NCBI GenBank assembly: GCA_026214975.1
Contig: JAOBSW010000183.1
Location: 54,332-118,331 of the forward strand
Source of the DNA: Gentiana macrophylla
Lineage: Eukaryota > Streptophyta > Magnoliopsida > Gentianales > Gentianaceae
DNA: 64,000 bases
Reading direction: 5' to 3'
Below, in pieces: positions 1-10,775 of the stretch; within the stretch, counting starts at the first letter, position 1; the number at the start of each line of letters is the position of its first letter. The notes under the pieces are model-generated. The model ran no database searches. It was not told where the DNA came from and was given only the letters and a program-made list of their open reading frames with translations. The translations under genes and the position numbers were made by a program.

Positions 1-848
1 GCACTAACCACAAAGCCAAGGAAAACAATACGATCCAAGAAAAACTCATATTTCTTAAGGTTAGCATACAACTTAGCACGCCTAAGTGTATCAATAATAG
101 CTTGTAAATGTGCAACATGATCATCAAGTGTGGTGCTATAAATTAAGATGTCATCAAAATAAACGACCACAAAATGACCAATAAACTCACGCAGCACTTC
201 ATTCATTAAACGCATAAACGTGGAAGGGGCATTCGTAAGACCAAATGGGATAACTAACCACTCATAAAGACCAAATTTTGTCTTAAAAGCTGTTTTCCAC
301 TCGTCCCCTTCACGAATATGCACTTGGTGATAACCACTTTTTAAATCAATCTTAGTAAGAACTTTACTACCATGCAACTCATCCAGCATATCCTTTAACC
401 TAGGAATAGGATAGCGATACTTTACCGTGATATTATTGATTGCACGGCAGTCGGTGCACATCCACCATTCACCACTCTTCTTAGGAACCACGATGACGGG
501 TACGGCACAAGGACTTAAGGACTCACGGTTCTTGCCTTTTTCTAACAGCTCTGCCACATGTCGTTATATTTCCTTCGTTTCCGTAGGATTGGCCCGATAG
601 GCATGTCGGTTTGGAAGAGTAGCACCCGGAATTAAATCTATTTGATGCTCCACACCACGTAGTGGTGGTAAACCACTTGGTTCTTCCTCCGGAAACACGT
701 CAGCATATTCCTGCAAAACCGAACATACAACACTCGGGAATGAACATGTCAAATCAGCAATAAAATTAAACAATGGGGAGGGGGGTCGACTTCCTTGAAA
801 TAAATTAGAAAAACGAATTTTCCACCATTTATAGTCGTAGTTATTCAA
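1..848 (-). pseudogene. Ty3/gypsy reverse transcriptase fragment
   Basis: The N-terminal entry to the RT domain is clear on the minus strand (DVFPEEEPSGLPPLRG, then HQIDLIPGA). After a stop at 564-566 the same frame continues to base 1 with RT blocks, including [13 protein letters not shown], the [18 protein letters not shown] block and the catalytic box [11 protein letters not shown] near 145-175. The stop is consistent with a Gln codon changed by one C-to-T step. Upstream the frame is offset by one from the protease frame, so a frameshift lies at about 850-1000. In an active element this enzyme copies the element RNA into cDNA inside virus-like particles. The left end is cut by the window. 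Confidence 0.85.
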
Positions 849-1716
849 CTAGACTTGGCATGAAAATTGTGCTTCACACCCTTACCAACATTCTTTTCAA
901 CTTTTATTTTACCCTCGTGTTTTGAAGCTCCCACTCCCTCACGCAGCTGCACCATCCTTTTAATGCCCTCATTTGGAACAAGAACACCCTCCCTCACACT
1001 TGTAGTTTCGACTTTGCTGCCCTCAAAGTGTGATAAAACGCCCTCATGTATATTTCTCTCCGATACAACTTGCTTATTTTCGACTTTACCTCCCTCTTTA
1101 TCATTTTTTTCTCACCAAACGCAGCATCTTTTTTAGAGGTAGCCATACGCAGCTGTTCAGAATGAACTTGGGCTGGTGTCGTCATATGCAAATTAATCGT
1201 ACTACCATTCAAAGACAAGGTCCAAGTATTTAAACGACCATTATACAATGCAGCCCTGTCATATTTCCACGGTCTCCCCAACAACAAATGAGTAACAAAT
1301 AAAGGCACCACATCACATAAAACTTCATCCACCAATTGACCCACACGAAATTTAACAAGTTCTTGGGTAGCCACACGTACATCAGCCACATCATTCATCC
1401 ATTGCAAACTATATGGGTGGGGATGCGGTAAAATAGCAATATTAAAGTCTTTAACGAGTGTTTGGCTTACCAAGTTCGCACAACTCCCCGAATCGATGAT
1501 ATAGTTGCAAGTGCGCCCCGCAATGCCACAAGTGGACTGAAAAATGTTTTCCCGCTGAATTGACTAATCCAACTTTGTTTGAATTGCCAAAGTATTTCAA
1601 GTCACATAACAAGCACCATAATCATGTGTAGCATGTGCATCAAAAGCCCCATCTTGGACATCATCAGCCTCGTCAGCTTCATCCTCCTCCGAATGGGATT
1701 CATAGTTGTCACTAGG
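849..1716 (-). pseudogene. Ty3/gypsy aspartic protease and linkers
   Basis: The retropepsin active site IIDSGSCANLVS is encoded on the minus strand near 1465-1500, followed by the flap and C-terminal part (DEVLCDVVPLFV, then LLGRPW). The open stretch downstream runs to 994. The stretch upstream of the active site, continuing from gag, contains in-frame stops at about 1563-1565 (TAG), 1597-1599 (TGA) and just below 1720 (TAA). The reading frame is the same as gag, so gag and pol were one polyprotein. A Lys-rich linker at about 850-1020 is open in a different frame, showing an indel before the RT. Confidence 0.75.
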
Positions 1717-2862
1717 TTAAGGCTGCCCCAATATTGTCATGGTACGTTTATTAGGACAATTTGTTGCATAATTTTCTTTGCCCTTGCACTTGAAGCATTC
1801 AATATCCCTATAACGCCCCACTTCAGCCGCTTTACCTTTATTAGGACTCAAAATCTCATTCAACTTGCTTTTGTGAACATTAGGCTTCACACTATTTTCA
1901 GCCTTCTTCATAGAATCAGCATTGGAGGATCCACCTTGTTGAAAAGATGGTGTAAAAGAGCTGCGATACCCAAATGGTTTATTTGCCTTAGCACGTTCCT
2001 CACATCTTGCTTTCAGCCGCCGTTCAACCATAAGAGCACCATTTACCATATCCGATAAAGATTGGTAATTTTGCAATTCAACTTGACCCCCAATATCATC
2101 TCTCAACCCACAAAGAAACCACTGCATTGTAACATCCTCAGGTTCAATAATGTTCTCCCGAATCATCGTTAATTGCATCTCTTCATGAAACTCTTCAACC
2201 GATTTCCCCGCTTGCGATAATTGCTGAAGCTTGAAACCTTTGTCCCGAAAAAAATGATTTGGAACCCATTTTAGCCTCATATGTTCCGTCAAAAGAGTCC
2301 AACTATTAATAGGAGGTTCACCTCGTCGTCTACGGTTTTCTTGGAAACTATGCCACCAACTCATTGCATAATCCGTAAACTCTAAGGTTGCAATTCGTGC
2401 CTTCTTTGCATCACTATAATTATGAACCGAGAATATCTAGTTCATTTTCATTTCGCACGCCAAATATTTACCCGGATCAGCCTTGCCATCAAAAGAAGGT
2501 ATCTTGTACTTCAATCCACGCAAATTATCATCATAAGCATCTTCGAAAGCGGGCTGTTCAGACTCATCATCTACATCACTATACACATCAGCCTCAACAT
2601 GACCATGTCCACCATTATTACCATGACCACCCATATTACCACGATCCCTATTTCCTCTACCACGTCCACGACCTCTACCATTTCCAAGACCATGTTCTTG
2701 GAACAGTTCAGTTATTTGATCCGCAATGGTTTGTTGAAATTGGTCAAAACGTTCATCCATGTTTTGGTTTACTTGCTCAATACGATTGGTTACGTCTCCA
2801 TGAATAGCTTGTTGATGAACACGTAATCTAGCTTCCAAAGGAGTTTCATCATGTTCGTCCAT
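1717..2862 (-). pseudogene. Ty3/gypsy gag, one internal stop, zinc knuckle damaged
   Basis: The minus strand starts at ATG 2862 (MDEHDETPLEARLRVHQQ). It has a Gln-rich helical N-terminus, then a Gly/Arg-rich stretch (GRGRGRGRG, about 2640-2690), then the retrotransposon gag domain (IPSFDGKADPGKYL, and after the break ARIATLEFTDYAMSWWHSF). A TAG at 2437-2439 interrupts one continuous frame. A CCHC-type knuckle near 1745-1805 reads CFKCKGKENYATNC: the spacing is intact, but the zinc-binding His position holds Asn. The protein would form the particle core and bind element RNA. Confidence 0.85.
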
Positions 2863-3783
2863 TGTATCTCACAAATCACTCGTGTTTATCACTCACCCTC
2901 AACTCTTGCCTTAGGTAAGTGTAACGTCAAACAAATCAAAAATTGAGCAAATTCGGACAATTCCACACAAAAAAAAGGTCTCAAGACGCCAAATCCCCCA
3001 AACAAACTAAACACGGAATAGGTTTGAAAGGATTGGTTTGGAATAAGGTGAAAGAGTGATAGCCAAGAAAGAGTGATAGCAAAAGTGTTAACAACAAGGT
3101 GAAACTAAGTTCTTGCACCACAAAAATCAAACAATAAACACTATAACTCGTTTTCTTTTCTTTGTTTTTTTTTATTTTTTATTTTTATTTTTATAACTTT
3201 CGGCCCTTAGAAGAAGATGGCATGAATCTCTTTTCTTTTTTCTGTTTTTTTTCTTGTTCTTTTTTTTTTGTTTTTTATTTTTAAATCACGATAATAACTC
3301 TACTTCAGCACTTACTACACTTATTGAATGATGTAGTAATAAGTGATGCAAGATAGTAATAAGAACACACTTAATACACTTAATAATTAGGATATGAAAA
3401 GGTGGGAGTTACACAAAAATAACATCAGCCGTGGGGTGTAGTGCTGATTTGGTTGGAGATTTTTTATGAATATGAGATGAAGATGAAGGTTATATGAAGA
3501 TTATTCAAAGAAGATGAACGGTCATGAATAAATGTGATATATTTTCTGAAAAACTATGAAGAAACACAAGCATATCACATAGATTCAGCAACTAAACATG
3601 CAAAATCACATAAAATGCGAAGGGAAAAAAATCTAGGACGTTTTTAAGGGCTGTTTATATAAGAAAATGAAAATAAAGAAGAGATTTTTATTTTATTTTA
3701 TGATATGGACAAAATAAAGGAAAGAATAAACAAGGACAAACAAAAAGAAAAAAAAAAGATACTTGATACCTCAATCCCTAGGT
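2863..3783 (-). other. Untranslated leader of the gypsy element
   Basis: This stretch of about 920 bp lies between the gag start and the primer binding site and has no convincing coding frame. It contains long T-rich tracts on the plus strand (about 3150-3290, several runs of 6-9 T), i.e. A-rich on the element's sense strand. Element leaders usually carry packaging and dimerisation signals; none can be located by eye here. Confidence 0.6.
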
Positions 3784-3794
3784 CTCTGATACCA
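3784..3794 (-). other. Primer binding site (initiator Met tRNA) of the gypsy element
   Basis: The minus strand reads TGGTATCAGAG two bases inside the LTR end. This matches the 3' end of plant initiator methionine tRNA, the usual primer for minus-strand DNA synthesis. Its position fixes 3797-4390 as the 5' LTR of the downstream gag-pol. Confidence 0.85.
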
Positions 3795-3796
3795 AT

Positions 3797-4390
3797 TGAT
3801 ATGAACACTTAGGATCTAGATCGAGATACCAATGATGAACAACGAGCAAGGCCTAGTTTCCTCGAAGAATCAGCACCCAGAGAAACCTAAGTCGAGAACG
3901 CCGCCCAAAGATTGCTCAAATATTTGATAAGTTCTCTTAGTTATCAAAATCCCTAATCAGCAAGGTAATTGAAAACTCACAAGTAACATTATATGTTTTT
4001 CACTCAAATTTGGACTAAGTGTTCAAAGTACAATATGGATGCCTTTTATAGGCTATAAAGCTTTAAACTATGTGGGAATAAAACACCTCAAAAATTCCTA
4101 GGCATTAGGAGTTGGGCTTTTGGGCTGATCTTAATAACTCAAAATACAATAACTTGGATTCTGGGTTTCCTCAAAATAAGATGAAAAAGTATTTGTATTT
4201 TTGGGCTGGATTAAAAGTTAATGGAAATGGTTTGGGTTCATGGATCTTCTTGGAAGGTATCGGATAAAGGGTTTTGGGCTTTGGTTCACACAAAATCCAA
4301 AGCAAATGGTTTCTAGGTTAGGCTGGTCGTATATCAACAAAAATGGAAAAAATGCTAAAAATAGAATTTGTTCCCCAATTTGGCTCATCA
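3797..4390 (-). repeat. LTR of the gypsy element (594 bp)
   Basis: On the minus strand it begins TGATGAGCCAAATTGGGG and ends TTCATATCA, with short TGAT...ATCA terminal inverted repeats and a PBS two bases beyond its end. A TATA-like box lies inside. No second copy is in the window, so divergence cannot be estimated. Confidence 0.8.
4043..4050 (-). promoter_or_regulatory. TATA box in the gypsy LTR
   Basis: TATAAAAG on the minus strand, about 250 bp before the LTR's 3' end, where a U3/R boundary is expected. Inferred from motif and position only. Confidence 0.5.
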
Positions 4391-4597
4391 ACCCCAATTA
4401 CAAGATAATAAGGATAAAATAGCCATGTCTTCATGCTTGATGACCCTACCGTGTTCCGTGTAATTTGCCACAATGAGATTCTTCAAAGCTTCCTCGAACT
4501 TCCACTTTTGTGCCCTTGTGATTGGACCATCTCGAAGCACAAGTGGATCAGCACTTCGACCACCATTATCTGCGTTGGAAGCACCACCATGATTCAT
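4391..4597 (-). pseudogene. Gypsy pol C-terminal tail fragment
   Basis: The minus-strand frame begins MNHGGASNADNGG and contains ADPLVLRDGPITRAQKWKFE, then EALKNLI. The GPITRA(R/Q) pattern is typical of the extreme C-terminus of many plant Ty3/gypsy polyproteins just before the 3' LTR. The frame reaches its stop exactly at the TGA of the LTR start. It lies upstream of what is otherwise a 5' LTR, so the LTR appears flanked by element sequence on both sides. At about 4598 the sequence switches abruptly to copia gag. Confidence 0.6.
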
Positions 4598-5069
4598 ATC
4601 AGTTCATCAATGATAAAATTGAACCTTCTTTCCATTTGTTCAATGGTTTCATTTGATTTCATTTTGAAATCATGGAACTCGTGTTTGGATACACTGACAT
4701 TGTTTTTCTTGATAGCATCAGTGCCTTCACAGATTAGTTGTAATTTTTCCCAAAGTTCCTTAACAGTCTTGCAATCCTTCACTTTCATATACGTATTTCT
4801 ATCTAGGGTTCTGTAGATAATATCATTAGCAATATTGTTGAGATTTTCTCTTTTTCTATCTTCAGCACCCCACTCTCTTTTTGGCTTTGGAACAACCTGA
4901 GTTTAGTCATCCACAGTTATAGCTTTAATGATTTCTAGTGGTCCATCAATCAGGACGTCCATCATCTCATCATATGTTGTAGCTAAAAAGGCCTGCATAC
5001 GACGTTTGTATTCATCAAAACGATCTAGAGAGAACATCAACATAGTCCTAGCATACCGGTGTTATCCAT
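4598..5069 (-). pseudogene. Copia gag fragment (UBN2-type)
   Basis: The minus strand starts at ATG 5069 (MDNTGMLG). After an early frameshift it reads FSLDRFDEYKRRMQAFLATT, then a TAA at 4903-4905, then KPKREWGAEDRKRENLNNIA and VKELWEKLQLICEGTDAIKK, ending RRFNFIIDELI. The FDEYK...RKRENLNNIAND and KELWEKL blocks are those of copia gag (UBN2 / gag-polypeptide family), the capsid precursor. The C-terminal half, zinc knuckle and all of pol are missing, because gypsy tail sequence starts at the next base. Confidence 0.8.
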
Positions 5070-5160
5070 GGTGCAAATCTTTGAAAATCAGAAACTTGAA
5101 AAAGTTTTCCAAGTATTTTCACAAGCACAACAAGTAGGATTACTTCATAACAGAAGCACT

Positions 5161-5172
5161 GCTCCGATACCA
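5161..5172 (-). other. Primer binding site of the outer copia element
   Basis: The minus strand reads TGGTATCGGAGC, one mismatch from the initiator-Met tRNA 3' end, five bases inside the LTR end at 5178. Confidence 0.7.
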
Positions 5173-6034
5173 ATTTTTGGTCCGTTGAAAAGGCTTTGGT
5201 TAAGTTTAGAGGGAGGTGAATAAACTTAACACTTAAAACTTTTTGGAGTTGACAAACTCAACAAGGTCAGTAGCCTGCTGACTATCAGTAGTCTGCTGAC
5301 TATTGATGTTATTGAATTTGTTGCAGCGGAATATTTAATTTGAGCCATAATACTTGTTGTTAAAAGAATGATACTAAGTATTGAATACTCAGTAGTGTAT
5401 GTGTGTGATTCAGTTGCTAGTCTCAGTAGGTTGATATGATCAGTATGCTGATAAGCTAGAATGCAGAATGTAAGTGTAGTAAAGTAAAGTAGGCAAGATT
5501 TATAGTGGTTCCAGGTGGTGTAATCCTGTCAGTCCACTCTTCTCCTGTGATGTTGGAGGAAATTCACTAGAGATCTTTGAGGCTGCAGTTACAAAAATCC
5601 TTATGTTGTTTGTCTTTCACCAATAACTATGGCTTCACAAACTGAACACTTGAGACAGGTAGGACTGCTGCTCCAAAGTATTCCACTGGTCCTAGAAGGG
5701 TAAGATTGCCTCTTCACCAGCTCCAGCACAAACAACAGTTCTTGACACCCAGAAGATGCTTCTCTGTCTTTATCAAACTTCTTGTAAAAGAAAGAATGAA
5801 TCAAGTAAGTGATTCAGCTTTCAGCAGCTTGATCAGGATGAAATGATCAGAAGCTTGAGTTCTTCACGTGTGTATACTTGATGTAACTTGATAGCAGGTT
5901 ACACTTGAATAAATTTCTTGATCAGTAAATTTAAGCTCAGTATGTCAGTAGGGTGTTTTTCTTGATTAAAAACTTGATAGCTTCGTATGGATTGTAATGT
6001 TGTTAATCATCTTCAAACCGAGTCAGGAGTTCCC

Positions 6035-6042
6035 TATTTATA
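6035..6042 (-). promoter_or_regulatory. TATA box in the outer copia LTR
   Basis: The minus strand reads TATAAATA followed by GGGAACTCC. Placed in the 3' half of the LTR, as expected of a U3 promoter. Motif-based call. Confidence 0.5.
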
Positions 6043-6627
6043 GGTGGGAATCATGTGAATTTTGTTAGAATTTCAAAAAGCCGTTTCAGACTTGTCTCTA
6101 TCTTGACTTGCTTTTTGTCTTTGTTCATAGTACTGACACTATCAGTCAACTTTTTGTCAGTTCTAGACAGTCCACCCTTTGACTAATATCCATTGGATAA
6201 TCTTCTGAATCTTTCCAACTTTCCTTTTATCAAGACCATTGATTTGTTGACAAAATCAATGCTTCTAATCCATCCCTATCCAATTAATCTTCAAATGTAA
6301 CCTTTGATTAAATCGAGATTTATACTCAGCAAATATCTGAAGTATGTCAACCTGCTGATGTACATATCTATCAGCAGGTTTAAGTCTGATGTGTTTTAAT
6401 AACACTTCAGTTGACTTTTTCTCATCTAACTTTTTGTTGTGAAGTTAGAGTACACCATTTTGAACATAACTAAGTTCCAATCACCACTTAATATATGGAA
6501 CTTAGACCTTGTACACAAGGTATATGTAATAAGTTTAGGTCATCACAGACTTCCCTAAATTCTGATTCCATATCCTTGACTTTAAATACTAAGTTTGATC
6601 CCTTAGCCTTCAATAACTGAGTTTGAA

Positions 6628-6632
6628 CCCTC
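6628..6632. repeat. Target site duplication CCCTC, left copy
   Basis: CCCTC directly precedes the left LTR (TGCTGG) and is repeated directly after the right LTR at 15682-15686. A 5-bp duplication is standard for LTR retrotransposon integrase. Confidence 0.9.
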
Positions 6633-8461
6633 TGCTGGTTATACAGAAACTCAAATCCGGATCCGATCCATTATTGGATCATCAGATCTGATTCACAGCA
6701 CCAATCGAGACACTCGATCTTGCACAGTGGAAGCTATGAATAAATTCGCATGCGATAATACCACGATTCGATTCACATAAATAATTAATACGACTATAAT
6801 AAAGTTGAAGATTTACCTTATAATAAGAGGAATATTAAATCGACAGATGGAGAAGCCACAATCTTCCGGATTGTATCTCTTAGCGACGACTAGTGGACGT
6901 CGATCCTCGCCGTAGAACCTCCTCGAATATGCACAAGAAAAACCCTCTGTTTTTCTCCTCTTAATGACTTAGGCAAGAAACTAATTTTTCTTCCTTTTTA
7001 TTTGTATTGTGGCGCAATTGATGATTTTTTTTTGTGTTGGGAGAAACTCTCTTTATATAGCAAAATAACTAGTCAAGAGAGAGGTGTCCTTTTCACACCA
7101 CAATTACCTATTCCCATAAGAAAAATATATTTGCCAAAAGATAATTAATTAATCACCTAAAAAATCAATCTCTTTATCTCTTTTCCATTAATTATCCAAC
7201 AAATAGATAATTAAATAATTACACATGTGACATAATCTAGAAAAATTTTATTTCCTAATTTATCACAATGTGTGGCACCAATATCATCATTAAATTAATA
7301 GAAAATGTATTTTCTATTTTACATATTATTTACCAAATAAATAATATTGTATATTCCTTAAATAGACCAACTATTTAATTTATTCTCGAGGTTCCATAAA
7401 ACGAGACACACCTCGCATGGTGGGAGCCAACCCGAGGACCATGGACCTATAACTAGTAGCTACAATAAATTGAATAAAATATTCATTGAACAGAATATTT
7501 CTACTCAACTTATTAATTCCGGAATTACGCCACCATAAATCTGAAACTGAACTCTATCGATCATAGATATAACTTATTCTCAAAACGTCGAGTCGAGTCG
7601 ATATGTGTCCATTGATATAATCATTACATACCGACTAACCCTCCATAGACTATCCGTAATGAAGCAGGATTATTTTCGTAAACCTTCTTCAATACATCTA
7701 TCCTTATTTACCATTAACCCACTAGTGACCAATTAGTTCATAACCAATACGAACTCCGCAGATCGATCAGTTTCTAGGATCAACAAATAAGGGGATTGTC
7801 TTTCTACTAAGGAATGGATTCAATATCTGTGAGACACACACTTCTCACTCATTCCAGAATAGTGCCAACGTGAATGTGATTCGGACAGCACCTCTTAGCC
7901 ATCCTTAACGAACACATCAAACCCTATCTTGAAACCAGTAGGAGTATGCAATCACTTCAGGATTAAAGTTAATCCATATATGATCATCTTGTGATTTAAT
8001 AAGATTTCTCAATCACGGAATTATATGAGAAACTCGGATTAGATCGGTCCAGTCCAATATAACTACATCATATATAAATGCCCCACTTAGACAACCAATG
8101 TCGACGGTCCGGATAAGACGGTCACACCATAAAGTGTTTTGGGTGCATTAATGGCTGTTTAATCAATAGACCCCATACTTTGATTAACTTCACCACGGAC
8201 TAACATTTCAAGTGTATCACCATAAACTTAATCTTCATTTGAGACACACACTAAGTTATACGGCTACATATGATACAACTTGGGTTTTTCAGCAGTGTAT
8301 TACTTATAAGCATAAAGCAAATAAAAATATGAGAATAAATCTGTCATATAATAATTATAAAAACAATTACATAAATTGTATTTCGGGCGCTACTTCCAAA
8401 AATCTCCCACTTGCCCAAAAGGACAAGCAACAATTGTCTTTCGGGCACACAATATCTAAAA
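6633..8461 (-). repeat. 3' LTR of the inner copia element
   Basis: Aligns along its whole length with 13857-15681. On the minus strand its first bases read TTTTAGATATTGTG where the 5' LTR has TGTTAGATATAGTG, so the terminal TG is mutated here. It contains an internal PPT-like tract near 8400 and a TATA box at 7052-7059. Confidence 0.9.
7052..7059 (-). promoter_or_regulatory. TATA box, inner copia 3' LTR
   Basis: TATATAAA on the minus strand, followed by GAGAGTTTCTCCC. The same box is at 14263-14270 in the other LTR and at 36043-36050 in the related plus-strand element, which supports function. Confidence 0.6.
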
Positions 8462-8475
8462 ATCTCCCACTGGCC
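8462..8475 (-). other. Polypurine tract adjoining the inner copia 3' LTR
   Basis: The minus strand reads GGCCAGTGGGAGAT immediately before the LTR start. This is the middle one of three PPT-like copies in this element. Its position matches the 5' LTR terminus, so this is the copy that primed the plus strand of the inserted cDNA. Confidence 0.75.
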
Positions 8476-8550
8476 CGTAAAGAAAAGCAATGATTGTATT
8501 TAGAGCACCACACCCTTATTCTATCTATCCACAACATTCTTCCACTTGCT
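8476..8550 (-). repeat. Extra PPT plus U3-head copy outside the 3' LTR
   Basis: On the minus strand, GAGCAAGTGGAAGA (about 8536-8549) follows the pol stop. It is followed by about 70 bp containing GTGGTGCTCTAAATACAATC, which corresponds to the first part of the plus-strand element's LTR (GTGTGCTCTAAAACAATTATT). In this element the segment is not part of the 5' LTR, which begins one PPT copy further in. Confidence 0.65.
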
Positions 8551-9126
8551 CTAAAGTAGATGAGGCATATCTCCCAATTTTATACCCGTCAAGTGCTCAT
8601 CAGTGACATTAGATGCCACAAGACTTGGTAAACTGATCAGCCAGGTAGTCGGCTCGAGGCGATCTTAAGGACCGATACGTTGCCTGTTTGCATGATCTGT
8701 CTAACCAGGTGGTATTTATTTTCAATATGCTTTTGACCTCTTGTTATTGCGAAGATCATTTGCATGAGCTACCTCTCAACTGTTTTCACAGTAAAATGAT
8801 ATCGGCTCATCGAGACCTGGAATCACTTCCCAATCCAACAAATAACTTCTCAAGCCACACTGCCTCTTTAGCTGCTTCAAAAGCTGCTATGTATTCGACT
8901 AATAAAGTCAAATTGGCAGTTCTAGATTGCTCCAGACTGTAGCTCCGTCATAATGAGTAAACACTGAGTCTGAGATCGATTAACGATCATCTTTAATCCG
9001 ACAGAAAATCAGAATCGGTGTAGTCAATGGCACTCAGGTTCGCACCCGAATGCACAAGCATATGATTCTTTGTTCTCTCAAGATGCTTGAGGATGCACTA
9101 TACTGCTTTCAATGTCCGGATCCAAT
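8551..9126 (-). pseudogene. Copia RNase H remnant
   Basis: Minus-strand segments in several frames match the RNase H region of the plus-strand element: ILKHLERTKNHMLVHSGANL, YTDSDF, AAFEAAKEAVWLEK, then a degraded C-terminus near GIKLGDMPHLL before a stop at 8551-8553. At least two frameshifts and several stops are present. This marks the 3' end of pol, adjoining the polypurine tract. Confidence 0.75.
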
Positions 9127-10639
9127 AATCGACTTGTATTGACTTTTAATAATTTACTTTCTCTATCCAAAAAAGAATCTATCCCATTTTCTCTATATCC
9201 GAAGACTAAGAGAATTATTCAGTGGGGGGTCGGGTAGGAAACCACTCGTTGAATTTTGCATTCGAAAATGCATTATCATCTTTAACCAATAAGATGGATG
9301 GGATATTACCAACAACCTGTTCTCATGAATTCGACCGAATCAAATTCTAAGAATGTAGTCAACTTCTCTGATTCAGAGAAGATTTGGCTTGTCAATTCTT
9401 AACTTCAGATAACACACCCATGTTGTTCACAACTATTGCAGTGTTGCCTGATAAACACTAACGTCTACTACTTTACCAATATTGATTCTCTGGCCTAGAA
9501 AAGACTCATCAATATTCCGGTCAAGCCCACACATTTCAAACATGTGACTTTTAATGACTTGAAGGTTTATTTTAATCCACCAATGGATATAAGCATAGGC
9601 AGTCAATCTGCCATTGGATTTAAGCTAAAACCCTTCTGTTCCGAATAAATCTAAGCTCCGTTGTTGGGCAAGAAAGTTTCAGGGCATCACCTCTGTTAGT
9701 CTTTCTGCTTTTCATGGAGTAAAGCAAGGCTGAGTGGTGAGAAAGTTTCAGGGCATCACCCCAATTGAACTATCTACTTCTCAGGGAATTACCCCTAGAC
9801 CACTTGGCTTTGCCTTGAAAGATAAACTTTCCATTAATTCGACTCTTTTGCATGTAGATCCAATTACTCCCATTGGGACTGAGTCACTCAGGTGGTACCA
9901 CAAGAGTATGAACGGAACTGGAGTACCAAAATTCCATTTTCAGGCTTTATGGCTTTAAACCAACCTCTTTTATCAGAATCCTATATAGTCCTTCCGAAAA
10001 CCATAGTTATCAATTACCCCCAGCAGACTATAAAATCTGCATGATCACAGCGAGTCAATGAATTAAACCATACTCCCACTGCATTTGGGTTGATTGACAT
10101 TCTGATCTGGTTCAGTAGTATTTATCTGCATAATGCCCAACAACCAATGTTGGATGTGGTCTGATTAAATCAGATAGTAACTTCTTGAGTAACTGTACTT
10201 CAAAGTTTAAGGTTGTTGTTTAAACATTCTTTCAAGAATCTTATAACCAACCTTTAATCATTGCATTAAGATTTTTAACGAAAAGTCACCATCTGAACGT
10301 GCATGCAAAATCTCTAGTCCTACATTCAAGCACTACTGCTAAATGCCTCTATTTGCGGAAGTGCAGTAAATGCACTTCACTCTTTATCCACAAATTCATA
10401 AGCATCTTCTAGGTAGACTTCTCGGTATTACATAATAATGTAAACCGTTATTTTGCAACCAATATCTTAATTGAGTTAAGTAGTGTATTGTAGAATATCA
10501 ATAACTATACAAGACAATCTATGGTTTATCCTTTCAGTGAAATTATTTCACTCTGAGGGAGGCCAAGCATTGGTGACAAAACCATGCCATGGCTTATATC
10601 TTAGCATTGAATACTCATTTCTCTGGTAATATCAGAGAT
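9127..10639 (-). pseudogene. Degraded copia pol interior (RT remnant near 9800-9880)
   Basis: Only short matches remain. SNWIYMQKSRINGKFIFQGK (minus strand, about 9820-9885) corresponds to the KWIYKRKRGVDGKVETFKAR block at the N-terminus of copia RT. A duplicated phrase GAAAGTTTCAGGGCATCACC occurs at 9670 and 9741 on the plus strand, a sign of local duplication. I could not find a YVDD box or other RT blocks, so most of the catalytic domain is lost or unrecognisable. Confidence 0.5.
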
Positions 10640-10775
10640 TCGTCCAAATATTTAGACAAACTAATCGGTGTTTCAAGTAGTCATTAGACAAAAAGTCTAT
10701 TACTCAAAAGCTCCCACTAGCTTGTATCCTTCATAAGACCCCGAAGGTCAATATGAACAAGCTATGATACTTCTT
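10640..10775 (-). pseudogene. Copia integrase core remnant
   Basis: The minus strand reads LVHIDLRGLMKDTS at about 10725-10766, matching the first catalytic Asp block (LIHLDLCGPM) of the plus-strand element. After stops, NDYLKHRLVCL follows where DDYSRFGYVYL is expected. The second catalytic Asp position appears altered. Short and broken, but in the right order between gag and RT. Confidence 0.5.

Larger units (their letters stand above)
1..4597 (-). mobile_element. Decayed Ty3/gypsy LTR retrotransposon, truncated by the window edge
   Basis: Read on the minus strand, the order is a 3' pol-tail fragment (4391-4597), LTR (3797-4390), PBS (3784-3794), leader (2863-3783), gag (1717-2862), protease and linker (849-1716), then reverse transcriptase (1-848). 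RNase H, integrase and the 3' LTR would lie left of base 1 and are not visible. The protease-before-RT order with a YFDD RT box is Ty3/gypsy. At least five nonsense codons and one or more frameshifts interrupt gag-pol, so the copy is inactive. It abuts a copia gag fragment at about 4598. Confidence 0.85.
5178..6632 (-). repeat. Outer copia LTR, 3' part
   Basis: This is the larger piece of one LTR. It includes repeated AGTCAGTAG/CTGCTGA-like short motifs near 5260-5310 and a TATA box near 6035. The LTR is cut at 6632 by the CCCTC-flanked insertion and resumes at 15687. The assembled LTR is about 1.68 kb. Confidence 0.75.

Noticed and set aside
2388..2826. Plus-strand His/Tyr- and Thr-rich frames opposite the gypsy gag.
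   Set aside because: Composition comes from the complement of the Gly/Arg- and Gly/His-coding stretch of gag.
8212..8493. Plus-strand open frames inside the inner copia LTRs (also 15480-15713) and in the plus-strand LTRs (34560-34802, 42480-42695).
   Set aside because: They are in LTR U3 sequence, poorly matched between LTR pairs in length, and have no protein features.
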